NCBI RefSeq assembly: GCF_017654505.1
Contig: NC_054559.1
Coordinates: 13,333,147 to 13,397,146 of the forward strand
From: Polyodon spathula
Lineage: Eukaryota > Chordata > Actinopteri > Acipenseriformes > Polyodontidae
DNA length: 64,000 nt
Direction: 5' to 3'
Positions 12,099-24,725 of the stretch are shown here, piece after piece; within the stretch, counting starts at the first letter, position 1; each line of letters opens with the position of its first letter. The notes beneath the pieces were generated by a model, which worked only from the letters and a program-made list of their open reading frames with translations, made no database searches and was not told the DNA's origin. The translations under genes and the position numbers were made by a program.

Positions 12099-14987
12099 GC
12101 AAAATGATGAATGAAATAAAAAGTGTAGCTGCTCTATGCAATCCGAGCCACACTCAGGTTGAGCTGCAATGCAACAATGTTGTCATTTGTACCTTTCTTA
12201 AAAGGCAGCAGGAATCCAAGGAGCTTGTGGAACCAATCCACTATTTCGAACACATATTTTTAATTATTTGATATAATGTTTTCTATCTGGTCTCTGCATT
12301 CATTAGAAATTAATTTTAGCTGACAGGATACTTCAGAAGTCTCCTTTTAATAAATGCAACAATAAATGTTCTGCACCACAAAAAGTCATTATTAATAAAA
12401 TACATTTTAATAAGACTTTTTTTATGTTTTTAAAATATGAATTAATTTTTTGTCGACAGTACAGACATTTTATTCTGCAGCCTCAAGTCATTTAAAAAGG
12501 CTATTGTAGATGAAGCCATTTTATACAAATTATATTCTAAGCAGAAAATGTTCCTTTATTTATTTATGTCTTCTTGCCTACTGCAATGAAACCTTATTTT
12601 TTTACTTAACTTCAGAAACAACATTATTAAGTCAGGGTTCTATATTTTACGACAGTGGTTGTCAAAAATTATAAAAAATGTAGATTTGCTTGGACAGCTT
12701 TGACAGGCCTAATTGGCTTTTCTCTACCCCTTGCAGTCTCCTGTCTCTGAGACATCTCCACTTTACTGTTTGGCAAGCCCAAGAGTTTACTGAGACAGGG
12801 ATAGCCCTGGTCTGTTCTGCCACCAATGCCTGCCAAGACTTTCTTCTGACCGAGAGCTAACTGAACCATGAGCTGTGTAGATCCTGCAGATGCCCAGAAG
12901 AGAATACGTAACACAGACACTAATCCCCCCAAATAATTCCCGTGGTCTGTGTCTTGTCTGTATGTATTGTGTTCTTTATATTGCCTTAAAGCAAACTATT
13001 CTTAAATCAATGAAAAACATCAATACAAAACTGAAACACGCTTTAATCCAATTAAATACCTCAGTCGATCTCCAGTTGCCAAAAGCACCTGAACCCACTC
13101 TTGGTCTAAGGGGGGCAGCAATATCTTTATTACTGTACAGAGTAACTAATAGTTTAACAATTATAATCCAAACAAACTTTCTGTCTCTGAAAAAGTCACA
13201 TTACTGGCATGAGGCAAGACGGCAGTCCAGGTTCAATATGATTCTATCCAGAATGCCCTCCTTGTTTATGATGGTACGACACCTGCCTGTGTAATTATTG
13301 AAGTGCTTTTTATGCATGACAATATTGTACTCCGAGACCCTTCATGTTTACATTCAGAGATATCCCTGTATATTATCAATGCATTTAAAAAGGCAGTAAA
13401 AGAAAATAGACAGACCCGACCTAGTCAGCCATGTGTTGCCACTCTCCAAAACTGCTTTTGAAAACAGTCACATAGAGAAGCATCTGGCATGCCAGGTCAA
13501 TTAGCAGCTGGTCTCTCTTCTTAATAGGAAGGCATCAGCTTTTCGTTTTTTCGTGGGTCTGTTGTTTTTGTTTAGAAAAGCTACTACCCAGACTGACAGA
13601 AGCAGACGTCCAACTGCCTTCAACATAATAGCAATGGAAGGCAGTAAAGCTCAAGTTCAGCCAGCAGGGACTCATTTGGAAACTCTCTGGGTCTTGGGAT
13701 AATATGGCATAGTAAAAGTTGCCTGCAGTAGCAATAAATCATTAATCGGCAACTTCTTTCAACATGACTGGTTGCACACAGGATAAAGGGAGTAGAGTGG
13801 AGCAAGGTTCAGAGCAAGGATAGTTCATAAGAAATCAGCAGAGCCTGAAGTTTTAGCTTTCACTCAAAGGCTTCTGTTACTGAGGTTTCATTAAGGGGGA
13901 AGGACCACAGAAATGAAGGGTGGCATTTGCTGTCCCATATAAAAACATTGGAGTTAGTGGAGTGGAGTGATAGTAGAGAAAAGCATGCCCTGGAGTTGCA
14001 ATTAAAACTGGGCAAGTATGCAAAAGAAAGAAAGAAAGAAAGACAGTCAATCAATCAATCAACGTAATTCATGAACTTGATTATTTTGAGTGCTTTTTCT
14101 TTCCGTTTAGATCTTTGAATTGATATTGTGGGTGGTTTAAGCAGCTCTTTATCTAACTCTCTTGGTCAAGGTACCGTAGATGTAATGCTAAACTACAATC
14201 GAGCTGACCTGAAGGTGGTATAAATGTAGTGTAGAAGTGAGGTACTGTAGATAGTTATAGTTACATGCTGTAGCTATGAACCATGAAAGCTGCCCAGTAA
14301 ATATTAACCGTTTCATTGCAAAGTTGTATTATCCACCTGCCATGTCGATGATACAAATCTGTTTTACTTCATGTCATTCCCCAAACATTATAAAATGCTT
14401 TGTTTTAAAAAAGAAAACGAAAAAGAAGGTTTTGATAATGAAGCAATTACCTTCCGCTATTACTTCCATGTATTCAGATTACAGATTGACAGTTGGTAAC
14501 TTTGAAACTTTAAAGTGATATTTTGCCATTATAATTGAAAAGTTGCTGAATCAAAAGGTTTGAAAAGATTTAAAAACATCTTTAAAAGGGTCAGAAATAA
14601 AGCTGGTATGATTCAATTGTACTTGTAATAAGCTCATTGGGTTACATTGAGATTTGTGCAGAAATGATTTAGACATGATAGCTGCATCTGAAATGGCAAG
14701 CACCTTTACTCACTGACAGCTGAAGCGCAGTGAAGGAAAGCGACTGTATAACTTCATTCACCTCTTAAGATGCTGGAATACAAATCCAGAGTCTCTTGGC
14801 TCCCAGTTACTGATAGACACATTGACCCTAGTTAGAATGTCATTTTTGAATCCTTGTTTTAAATGGTATTGAGACACTTTTTTAAAATCATCTTGTATAT
14901 AATTCTAAATAATCTTTATATCAGTGAGAACACATTTAATCCCTAAACCAGCATTATAGCCACAGTGCATATTTAAGAGAGGTATTC
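4852..14987. other. Ten kilobases of non-coding DNA, no gene or complete element recognised
   Basis: This block is A+T-rich with many poly(A)/poly(T) runs (for example 7288-7300, 8101-8114, 9487-9500, 9727-9739). It also holds a short (ACA)n near 10488-10503 and (AAAG)n/(TCAA)n at 14023-14063. The longest open frame (12890-13294, 134 codons) has no recognisable domain and no paired splice sites. The same is true of the 87-codon minus-strand frame at 12669-12932. I saw no transposon with defined ends. It could be a large intron or a gene desert. Confidence 0.5.
12067..12095. repeat. Poly(T) tract
   Basis: A run of 29 T followed by ACAG. It superficially resembles a polypyrimidine tract with a splice acceptor. 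No open exon follows, so I call it a homopolymer repeat, possibly the tail of an old minus-strand retroposon. Confidence 0.85.
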
Positions 14988-15210
14988 CTCTAAAGCAGGG
15001 TGCTCCAACCCTGGTCCTGGAGAGCCCCAAATCCTCAGGTTTTATAGGTGTCTGTGTCATGAATGGCTAAAAATCTGGAACACCTGTTAATATGGATTCA
15101 TTGACCAATAATTGCTCCAATTAAGTAACAGAGAGCTCGGCTCGGCTAAAATGAAAACCAGAAGACCCAGTAGCTCTCCAGGGCCAGGGTTGGAGACCCC
15201 TGCTCTAAAG
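14988..15210. mobile_element. 207-bp hAT-like MITE with 8-bp target-site duplication
   Basis: The element proper spans 14996-15202. It starts CAGGGTGCTCCAACCC and, from the other strand, starts CAGGGGTCTCCAACCC. These terminal inverted repeats stay similar for about 30 bases. It is flanked on both sides by CTCTAAAG (14988-14995 and 15203-15210), a perfect 8-bp target-site duplication. CAG-starting termini plus an 8-bp duplication are the signature of hAT-superfamily DNA transposons. The body has no coding capacity, so it would have been moved by a transposase made elsewhere. The perfect duplication suggests a fairly recent insertion. Confidence 0.88.
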
Positions 15211-15974
15211 CCATCCAGCAATGGTTGAAATTTCCTAACCAACATAAAATCATATAACTGAATGCATACTCAGGGACTGTTTTTTAACTGTACAGTATGT
15301 AAACAGATAATGTTTTTTTGTTTGTTTGTTTGTTTTTTCTTAAGGTTTTCAGCTTGCAAGCTGCCTGGCCAGGACACAAAACACAAATTTGTTATGTTAA
15401 CAAGATACAAGAATGGACAGTTGGCAGCAGTTATACAGTGTTTCACAAAGTAAAGTGTAAGGAAAATCTTGCAGAGGCTGGGTAAACATATTAGGGCTCA
15501 AGTGTTCTGTGGTCCTGTATGAAATCTAATCCATACAGGATGCTGTTGGTCTACAAATAGGTTAGGAGAGACTGGCTGAATTTAACTGTCACGGAATGGG
15601 CAAAAGATTATCTGCAATAGTTTCCCTTTCCTCCAACCTCTTACATGTGATTAAAAGCAGGGAACTCCCCTATACTCTATCTGTTCAGACAATTGCATTG
15701 CAGGCATGGCTGGGATTTTGATTCAAGCCACTGCTGATGTTATGGGAAGCACAATATTGCTCTGCTATGTTGAGTGACAGTGGTAGCTGTACCTAATTTG
15801 GTCTGTTGCCCTTTGCAGACTTCTACAGTAAGAATCAAGGCTGTCTGCAATTAAAATTCAATCAAAATTCATTAAAGATGTTAGATCAGTCATGTGTAAT
15901 TGAACTGTTTGACCTTACATTTCCTCTGACCCTATTTTAAATTCAGATGACTCTTCAGAATAATTCCCATGAAC

Positions 15975-15976
<2 letters not shown>

Positions 15977-16023
<47 letters not shown>
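15977..16023. repeat. (TTG)n microsatellite
   Basis: About 15 uninterrupted copies of TTG. It should be length-polymorphic. Confidence 0.97.
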
Positions 16024-16417
16024 AATGCAAAAACCTCTCTGCATTTGAGATTTGGGAGATGAAAAAGGAAACAAATACATTTTAAGATATTATTTGACTT
16101 CCTTAACTAAGCTCACTAATAGAAGTCTTTAAAAATAAGTTTCATTGTTCTGGGGCAATATATCAGCTTTGGAGCTTAACATAGGTGCTGGTAGCTTGAC
16201 TGCGATCTATAGTATTTATCAACAGAGCTTGACTTCTGCTACAGTGCTTCAAAACTGCCTTGGAGTGACCGGCCTCTCTCGACAGCTGTTTGATTACAGC
16301 TCATCAATGCCAAGTTAATTAATTATTCTTAGTGCAAATTACACGAATGTTTTGTGTCTTACAAAACACACACTTAGACTAAATAAAAGTACAACTCATA
16401 TTGAATATTATAATAGT

Positions 16418-16420
<3 letters not shown>

Positions 16421-16482
<62 letters not shown>

Positions 16483-16488
16483 ATATAT
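16421..16488. repeat. (AT)n microsatellite
   Basis: Thirty uninterrupted AT units followed by one interruption and a short TA tail. Confidence 0.97.
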
Positions 16489-17922
16489 TAATAAGTTAAA
16501 TAAATACTATTTTCTTTCTGTATTTGTATTTTCTGAGTTATTATAGTCACATGTAAGCGTCGGCTAAGAATTATCCTGCTTATCGAAATGTATTCCTGTA
16601 ATTTTTGTGTATAAAATTCAGTAATATGGAGGCTATTACAAGTCAGCTCTTTAATAATGCATAGCCATATCAAGCTTGGCTGCAGAATCCAGACCTCCAA
16701 CTATCAGCATGAGAAACAATATTGTTCTATTAGGTTAGTAAAATGTGCTTTTGTATTCTCTGCACCTTTTTCACACAATGTTTAGTCTTGCCGCAAGAAA
16801 AAGGGAGAGAAAAAAAAAGGTATGGTTTCAGCAGACTGCAAATATATTTATGAGCTCTTACTACAAGGAAGAAATCTGGCAAGTGCCAGCGAAATGTAAT
16901 TTTTTAGAGAATAATATTGCTCCAAATCAGATTTTTGTATATTAAGAAGCTCTCTGACTCACAACTAAATATCCAAAGCAGCATGTCATAAAGAGAACGC
17001 TTTATGATTCTGGATGTGATTGGAATGCAGTATGTTTCATCTTTCTGCAAAGAAGCTTTTTAGAGATGAACAGGCAAACCTTTCACAAACCCTGAGGCTG
17101 TATAAAATGTGTGGACATTGGAATATTGAATTCAAAACAGTGTTGCATAGAGACAGAAACCACACCCTCATGTATATGTGGATTAAACAGCCTTGTTAAT
17201 GTACAGTATAAAACACAAAAATGTGAACCCTTAACCCTAATACTGTGTCGACTGTATTGAGAGTTTTAAGATTGTATAGTCCTGGTACAATAAGAGGCCT
17301 TTGAATTTATTCATTCTTTGACTTAAAACCAACAAATGAATCATTGAATATTCTCATCAGGATATTCCTTAGGTTTATTCCTTAGATCTCAGTAAGTTAG
17401 GGACGTTATATAAATGCTTTACTTTCTACATGTATTTATACATATACTGTATACACATTGTATAAAAATAAAAATTTGTTTAAAAATGCTGTTGTTAAAA
17501 AAGGCATGGCAAGTGGTCCCTACATTGAAAAAGGCTGTGAACCGTTTGTTTTGTTTTTAAAAGCCCAGTGTTTTTCTTTTCACATTCTGAATGCTTTGTA
17601 GATAAATGGCGTGTCAATTTTGCAGGTTTAAGAGATTTGTTTGACAAAAACTCCTGACAAATAACGCACTAGGGTTCCTCAGATCCAGTACATGTAAATA
17701 CCAGTGCTAAATATTCTTGATTGTATTCATGACACAGACGCTTTCTTTTCTTAAAAGATGGTTGAGATTCGGCAATTCCTGTAGCCGTTAAGGACAAAAC
17801 CAATTTACTGCCGTAGTTCTTGTCTGGACATGTATATATAAAGGTCCCCATCACAATTCTCTTAAAGGAAAAGTTTTATTATTTAAGGAAAATTTTAAGG
17901 GGTATATATGAAATACTATACT

Positions 17923-17965
17923 ATATATATCTGGTGATATATATATATATAGATATATATATATC
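17923..17965. repeat. Interrupted (AT)n cluster, self-complementary
   Basis: Short TA blocks broken by CTGG and AG. They form a nearly palindromic stretch beginning GATATAT and ending ATATATC. Confidence 0.8.
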
Positions 17966-18041
17966 GGAGAAAAAGAAAGTGTAATTGAATACAATGATAC
18001 TATCGATTGACGAGGTTCCAAATGCATTATTATACCTTTAT

Positions 18042-18057
18042 TATCCTTATAAGGATA
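18042..18057. promoter_or_regulatory. Perfect 16-bp palindrome containing a CArG box
   Basis: TATCCTTATAAGGATA is its own reverse complement. Its core CCTTATAAGG (18045-18054) fits the serum response factor/MEF2-type CArG consensus CC(A/T)6GG. No gene is visible next to it, so regulatory activity is only a possibility. Confidence 0.25.
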
Positions 18058-18195
18058 TAGGGGACCGTTGTGTCATCGTGTATAAAATATAGCACAACTT
18101 TTACTTTGTTGAGATGATACCAAAATTTCAAAATAAATTATAAACATAAATAATAAAATTAAAGCAGTAAGGTTGGCTTAACCCATATAACTTAC

Positions 18196-18237
18196 GCTAC
18201 AAACCATACGTAATTACCCTCGGTTATGGTTTGTAGC
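18196..18237. other. Perfect 13-bp stem hairpin
   Basis: GCTACAAACCATA (18196-18208) pairs perfectly with TATGGTTTGTAGC (18225-18237) across a 16-base loop. It lies between two AT-repeat blocks. It may be the remnant of a palindromic miniature transposon. The short stem does not support a microRNA precursor. Confidence 0.5.
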
Positions 18238-18278
18238 CCCCTACCCCTCTCGGCTACGTCTGATGTATGTGATACACA

Positions 18279-18282
<4 letters not shown>

Positions 18283-18348
<66 letters not shown>
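18283..18348. repeat. (TA)n microsatellite
   Basis: About 33 uninterrupted TA units. Confidence 0.97.
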
Positions 18349-18350
<2 letters not shown>

Positions 18351-21300
18351 GTGGTGAAAGCTGTTTGTTGTGTTGCTTAGTAATACATATTGTAGTAGTA
18401 TAGTGTGTGATTGTGTAGAAATGAATTTATTCAAGAACTGCCTAGCTGAATTTTGGGAGTTGTTTGCCTGACCACATGGAGTGTAATTACGGACCACGGA
18501 TGGGGAACCACTGCCTTAGAATACTTTCACAAAAATCTTAACCCTCAATCAGGAGGCATTACAGCTATGGTGTATTCAGAAACAATAATGTTACTTCGTG
18601 CTCACTTAAGGGCACTTTCTCAATAGTAGCAATCATTAACTTGGCCCCCAACACTCAAGTGCTGTTCTCAATAACACTTCACACATATTTACCCGTGTAT
18701 GTTGCAGGTCTGTATGATTCATCTTTCTCTGTCAGTATCCTCTGCTTGATCTCATGGGATTTGAAATCTTTATTTGTGAAATAAACGTGGTATCCTACAG
18801 AAACCCATTAAATACTAGCTTATAACATAACGATTAAATGTTCATTAAGGACGCTCACTGTGATGTGTTATCTATATAGAAATGCGCAGTAACCCTGTAA
18901 ACAGCTAATTTGAAATTGCTAACGTGCTTTTGTTTATCTCTTAGAAAGTCCCTACCAGACGAGCGGAACTGCAGGGGAGTTTCATTCTAATTATACCCAA
19001 CAGCATGTATTTTGGGGGATAGGTAGACCTTTTTCTTTCTTTTTCTTTTTTTTTAATTAACAGTAGGGAGTCAGCAAATAAATCTTACTCGTACTTTGCA
19101 GGGAAAATAGGTGCATAACATGTTTTTGATGCATGTGTAGAAAGGGGGTGCATTAAATAATTATGGTAACTGTTTATATGTGTGGCTGCAAATTGAGTTT
19201 CAAGTACACATGCTGTATATTGTAGTTAGCTTAGTTCCGGACAGCTTTGAAAGTAATTACACTGTAGTGAAAATGATTGGGTTGTACCACTTGTTTATTT
19301 TATGTACAGTACTGTGTGTATTTAATGTATGCTTCGGCAAATACAATACAAGCTTTGCATTTGTGCATTTCTTATAGTGACGATTATGTATTTTAGAGTG
19401 TACAAATCTTAGTGATTGGACAATCAAAAAACAACAAAGTATTGTTTTGATATGTTCACAGGAATATAAAAATGAAATAGCTTGATATACATGACAGCTG
19501 TAATTATCTTTTTTCTTTTCTATTTTTTTAAAATTTTTATTATGAGCCAACAGATCAGTCTCTCAATTAAACATTGAACACTGTTTCTTTTAATCTTTAT
19601 TTTTTGCGCTAAACTGTTTTAGATGTGAGGAAATGTATCTCCCTCACATTGGATGTCTGCACTCATCAAAGACTCAAGTTCAAATAATTATTAGTTCATG
19701 TTATTTTATTTTTGAGGTTAAAAACACAACAAGCTAGCATGTTTCAAATCTGGTATATTTTCAGTATTCTTTCTCATTTCTGGAGCTGCAGTGTGTATGT
19801 GTATAGAGTATATCGATTAGTAGGCATAAGATGGTGCTGTCAAAGTGCAGCAGGGGGTCTCTCTCTCAGTACAGTTCCCAAAGAAGACGCCAACATTATT
19901 GGTTACTTTAGAAAGGGCATTGTTGTTGGGCATTTCAAGAGAAGCCTTTGCTGTGGACCCTGACAGAGACATCATCAGATGGCTTTTGTGGGACAGCATC
20001 TGAAGATGTGATGTGTGATTGATCAAGGTGTCAGTCGCCTCGCATCCATCGTTCAAGACATTTACATTTTAGAAGAGAGAAACTCCCCCGGACATTAACA
20101 ATTCATCACAAAGAGGCAGGAGTATGCCGGAGTATTGATCTTCTATCTGCTGACCTTCTGTCAGCTCTTGCGTTCACTGCAGATACCTCCAGAAAATCTA
20201 AACATGAACTCTTCATACTTGGTTTGACAGTTTCGTAGACCTGTGTGTTTCTGTAGGCATGCTCTTTGCTATTTTGTAGTTTGGGGGTAGTTGTTAACCA
20301 TTCCAGCACACTAGTAGTCTTTCACTATTTTTTTTTTTTTCAATTTAGAGATAATTAGAAATTCCCTGTTGACATCTGGAATTGAGGATCTATTAGGATT
20401 CCTGAAGGTAGGGATAGGTTGGTGACCATTCTTTATCACATGCATTGATTTGCATGCTCCAGCCATTGAATTAACTCTTCTGGATGGAAATTAAGACAAA
20501 ATACATTAATATGTGAACAAATGATGGTAAAACCATTCCAACTCTGACTTTAGTTTTTATTTGTTTTAAAGCTGTGCCATAGAAAAGAAAAGTTGCAAAA
20601 ATGGTACAAAGCTACCTTTCATTGAAATTCACTGGGTTTTTACATTAAACTTCCAAGAAAGGTGAAGACTGAAGAGTTGCCATGGAAATGTGCTACCGTG
20701 GTTTTATGCAATACATTTGAGGGCTTTAGACTGTCAAACCACAATGGACACATATTGCAGTGCGTTTTATGAAGCTCTAATTGCAAGTGTTCTTAATTTT
20801 TTAAAATCCCAGTAACACATAAAACATAAATTAAACAGGGAGCCAATAAAATAGATCAGCAGTAGATAAATGTAGTTTATTTATTTTTAATTTTAGTGGG
20901 TATAGAAACAAATAATAGGTTGCAGCACTAGACTAGAACGGCTTAGTCTAAAAGGCCAAACACAAATTTAAAATGCATGCTGCTTGAATCATTACACAGT
21001 ATTTAGAGTCCAGAGTACCATAATTCAATCCAACTTCCAATAGCTGTCTTCTTTTAGACTAGCTTCTTAAGCAAAACAGTCTGTGCCTAGATATAATGTT
21101 ATTCACCAAAACTGTTTTTGAAAACATTCTTTGAGTAACTGTTTAACCCTAACTACAAGCTGTCTAAGTTCAAAGTTTTTTTGTTTTTTTTTGTTATTTT
21201 TTTATATTACTATTTCATGAACTGAATAAAGATGGTAGTCGTCAATCATTTGCCTAAGGCACTCCCATGGTGTTGTCAGCTTGGAAGATCACCCCTCTGT

Positions 21301-21365
21301 ACATGCACTCACAGAGGTTCCCTGAGTCCAGTGGAGCAGTGGAATACAGAGAGGCTTCAACAATA

Positions 21366-21366
<1 letters not shown>

Positions 21367-21396
<30 letters not shown>
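21367..21396. repeat. Poly(A) tract
   Basis: A run of about 30 A followed by CACGCAC. No retroposon body was recognised immediately upstream. Confidence 0.9.
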
Positions 21397-21398
<2 letters not shown>

Positions 21399-21772
21399 AC
21401 GCACAAAAGGAAATGGAATATCTATATTCCACATGGTTGAGTAGCAATAAAACTGGTATATTTTATAAACAACTCAGCACACAAGAGAAATACATTCATT
21501 AAATACTAACTTGAAAATTGTAATTTATTGGTTACAGTTTTGTTATTGTAACCAAATACTGTGAAACCGGAATATATACCAGCCCCTATATGGAGTGCAC
21601 TTTTGTGGCAGCTTATTCAAGGATCTTTACTCATGCACTTGTATTGAAATAATGTGGGGTTTACTGAAGTTAAAAAGATCAGGTGACTGCAGGTTTCAGA
21701 TGGTCATAAGTTCAGAAGATAGTATTTTTGTTTTAGAAAGCTTTGATCTTGGCTTAGCCTAGGTGCAGGTGG

Positions 21773-21799
21773 GTGTGTGTGTGTGTGTGTGTGTGTGTA

Positions 21800-21857
<58 letters not shown>

Positions 21858-21888
21858 TAATTCTATATATATATATATATATATATAT
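21773..21888. repeat. Compound (GT)n-(TA)n microsatellite
   Basis: (GT)13 at 21773-21798 is followed by (TA)n at 21802-21854. After a 9-base interruption a second (TA)n block occupies 21864-21888. The alternating purine-pyrimidine GT part can adopt Z-DNA and the TA part cruciforms. Confidence 0.96.
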
Positions 21889-22761
21889 CATATATTATAC
21901 CATATATATACCATATATATGAATTATACCATTCCTGCACCTGATCTAGATACCCATTGGCTCCCTTAATGACCTAGTTGTCAGATCTTAAACTGATCAT
22001 TTTTAATTGTCTGCTCCCACACATCTAAGATACATTAACTATCTTGAAACATCCACATCCCACCTTTTACCTCAGAAGTACAGAGGTAGGCCATTACTAC
22101 TTTATTGCCTTCAACTTGAAATATATTGCTTGAGTCCTAAAATTACTAGAGTATGTCGTGAAATATAGACTTGACCTGTAGACAACAGGCCTTCATCTAT
22201 GTGTTTTCGTGACATTTATCAACCACAAGGAAATCAGACTATCTGTGTGGCTTTAATGTTTCTCTGGCATTATATATCAGCTGTTTAAATAATAAATATT
22301 GTACTGATTATCAGTTGAATGGGTTAATCTAGATTTATTTTTTGTTTTAGTAATGGTTTTATTTAAATATCATAGCAGGGTACTGTTCATACTTAAAAAG
22401 CTTGTTGAAATGGCAGTGTACATTTTCAGTGGCCCATTAAAACTACAGCGTAGAATGCTAAAAGAGTAGTGATGGAACTGAGACAAAGAGAGTAGATACA
22501 GCTAGTGTTTTATTGCGCTTTTGAAATTCTATGGTACAGATTGACGCAAACCTTAGTCGGGACAGCACACCCCAATATGTTCTATGATTACTGTACACCC
22601 CATGCAAAACAATTGTACTGCTGTCTCACTGCAGTACCTATTGTTAATTGTCTTGGTACAGTATCAGTGATTCTCAGTCAGGTTGAGAAGTTTGAATACA
22701 GTATTGATAACAATATAATTTGTTTTTCTTTTATTTTCAATGTATCTTTTTTTTCCTTTAT

Positions 22762-22830
22762 AAAAAAAAAAAAAAAGATAATGTCTCTGCAGGTATCAAA
22801 GTAGAAGTGTAGTTTTGCTCTAGCCATTAG
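22762..22830. repeat. Poly(A) plus 54-bp segment, copy 1 of a dispersed duplication
   Basis: Fifteen A are followed by a 54-base unique segment (22777-22830). The segment recurs at 26021-26074 with one mismatch, also directly behind a poly(A) run (18 A). Sequence beyond both ends differs. Because the A run lies at the 5' side, this is not a normal retroposon tail. A local copying event anchored in the A runs is more likely. Confidence 0.85.
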
Positions 22831-22982
22831 CAGGCCAGTCAAGGCTTTGCTTTATGAGGCAATTATTTCAGCGCACTCAATTCAAAATATACATTAGAAC
22901 TTAACCTTCTGGGTCCTGAAGTAGCATTTTTATTATCCAACCTCAGAAAAGAGCCAGAGTCAGCAAACCAACACCACTGCCA

Positions 22983-23010
22983 CCCCTCCCCTCCACCCCC
23001 CTGCCCCCCT
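22983..23010 (-). other. G-quadruplex-capable C-rich tract
   Basis: The plus strand has runs of 4, 4, 6 and 6 C separated by 1-4 bases. The minus strand therefore has four G tracts with short loops, which fits the canonical G-quadruplex pattern. Confidence 0.6.
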
Positions 23011-24289
23011 TTTTTATAATATAGTATCATTAATAAAGTATTGTGCAGGGAAGCTACTCCCTATTCTCAAAGCTAATTTGTGACACAAAAGTCACTGCTG
23101 TGTTACAATAATCTATTGACTTATTAAATAAAAGAAAGAATCGCTAGCATTGTTTGAAGAAGTGCTTAAATTAATGGGAAACATATAAGGGATATTAGGT
23201 CTGGCGTTACTGCATATGCATAAGCAGAAGTGGTGCGCTAATATGGAATTTCTAATTAGGGTCACATGCAAATGAACTCTCCCTTCATGTTAGTTTTATG
23301 CCGCTTCAGAAATTCTTTATCATATGCTTAAAAAATTTATGGCGAAAAACATTAATGAAAATGAGGCGTGAACTTGAAATTGTGTCATTATAGAGATGAG
23401 ATTGGCTGTGGCCTGCCTGATTTCTGAGAAGGTATTCTTTATTGCTGATTGAAATCTGTTAAATGTTGTAGATAAAATGAATGACTGGTTGACAGCTGGA
23501 CTTATCCTTCCTCTCTGCCGGGGGGTGGGGGTCTGTTGTGTGTTAAGGCCCAGTGTTTAATGAAAATTAAAACAAGGTAAATCAAGATTGTTAATAATAA
23601 TTGATTTTAATAATGCTGCCCTTGAAACCGGAATGTCAGATGCAAGTCTCATTTCGGGTCTTGCAGTAGCGTGTGGTAGACTGTGGGGGCTACTGCTGTG
23701 CAACAAATAGTCATATTATCAGCCTCAGCCATTGCAGAAATTAATAATTGACACTGTCAATAAAAAACAAAAAGCTTCTTAAAGGACATGGTCAGAGCAC
23801 AATTCCTGTCTACAACCTGCATCCAGCATCCAAGCCCTCCTAAGGCATCAATGGAATGTAATCAAAGCTCACCTTGTTGCTCTGAACTCACCATAATTAT
23901 ACAGTCCAGCTGTTTGAGCATACAAGCACATTTTTTAAAGAGCATGGCCCCCATGCTGGTGAGCGTCTTGGGGGAATTGGTGCATATATCTCAGCTGATA
24001 GTCATGCTGTTCTGCATAAAAGGACTGTGGCATTTAATGTCTGCAAAACGTACTTTGTCCTAGTTGACGACACAAGTTATTATTTTTCTTTAAGTCAGAG
24101 GGTATCCTCCCGATCCCGTTCCCAAGCTAATCAGCCGGTTCCTGCTGTTGTCTTCCCGAGCCTGGTCTCTTGTTGATTTAGCACAGCCATGATGCTTCCC
24201 TGTGCTCTTCAGACTGCACAACATGCGTGGAGCACTTCCCATGCTTATAGGAAGTATGACTATTGATTTTGAAGTTTTGTATCTCTCTC

Positions 24290-24725
24290 TTTTTTTTTTT
24301 TTTTTTTTTTTATTTAGTCATCGCCAGTTTTTTTTTCCCGCTGTTTTCTCCCCAATTTGGAATGACCAATTGTTATTTGTATCCCGGTTCACCGCTGCAA
24401 CCCCCTGTCGACTCGGAAAAACGGAGGCTGGAACACACGTCCTCCGAAATGTGCTCCTGTCAATCTGTCATTTTTCACAGTACGGATCAACAGCGAGGCC
24501 ACCAGACCTATAGTGCCGGAGGACAACACAGATCTGATGGCTCCACTGTAGAACTGCAGGCGCGCCTATCGGCCACAGGGGTCACTGATGCACAGTGAAC
24601 CGTGGATTCCCCTGCCAACCTAAGCCTTCCCTACCCAGGCAGCACGCGGCCAATTGTGCAACCCCCGCCTAGGAACCCCCGGTCATGGTTGGCAGTGACA
24701 TAGCCTGGATTTTGACCTACGATCA
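24290..24725 (-). mobile_element. Minus-strand tRNA-derived SINE, truncated at its tRNA-like head
   Basis: This G+C-rich island stands out from its A+T-rich surroundings. On the minus strand it starts with a box-B-like motif (GGTCAAAATCC, plus-strand positions 24707-24717), runs through a long body, and ends in a poly(A) tail (T run at about 24291-24311 on the plus strand). The body resembles a SINE family I associate with ray-finned fish genomes, but I cannot name the family with certainty. No box A is found beyond 24725, so the copy is probably 5'-truncated and not transcribable. Open frames across it (24202-24598) are not genes. Confidence 0.62.

Larger units (their letters stand above)
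15211..24289. other. Non-coding DNA punctuated by microsatellites
   Basis: No host exon was recognised. A stretch at about 19820-20320 is less A+T-rich and looks exon-like or transposon-like in texture. All its frames are interrupted and I do not recognise a protein. The segment at 16250-16345 and the one at 23280-23480 read like complex non-repetitive regulatory DNA. The main microsatellites and palindromes are listed separately. Confidence 0.45.

Noticed and set aside
12061..12100. Polypyrimidine tract ending in ACAG as a splice acceptor
   Set aside because: Pure T run with no coding sequence after it. Homopolymer repeats end this way by chance.
12890..13294. 134-codon open frame
   Set aside because: No recognisable domain, no paired splice sites, and frames of this length are expected by chance in 64 kb of both strands.
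19817..20320. Exon-like or transposase-like stretch
   Set aside because: Composition is suggestive, but every frame is interrupted and I recognise no motif. It is noted in the regional entry only.
24202..24598. Overlapping 103- and 111-codon frames
   Set aside because: They run through the poly(T) tail and body of a minus-strand SINE.
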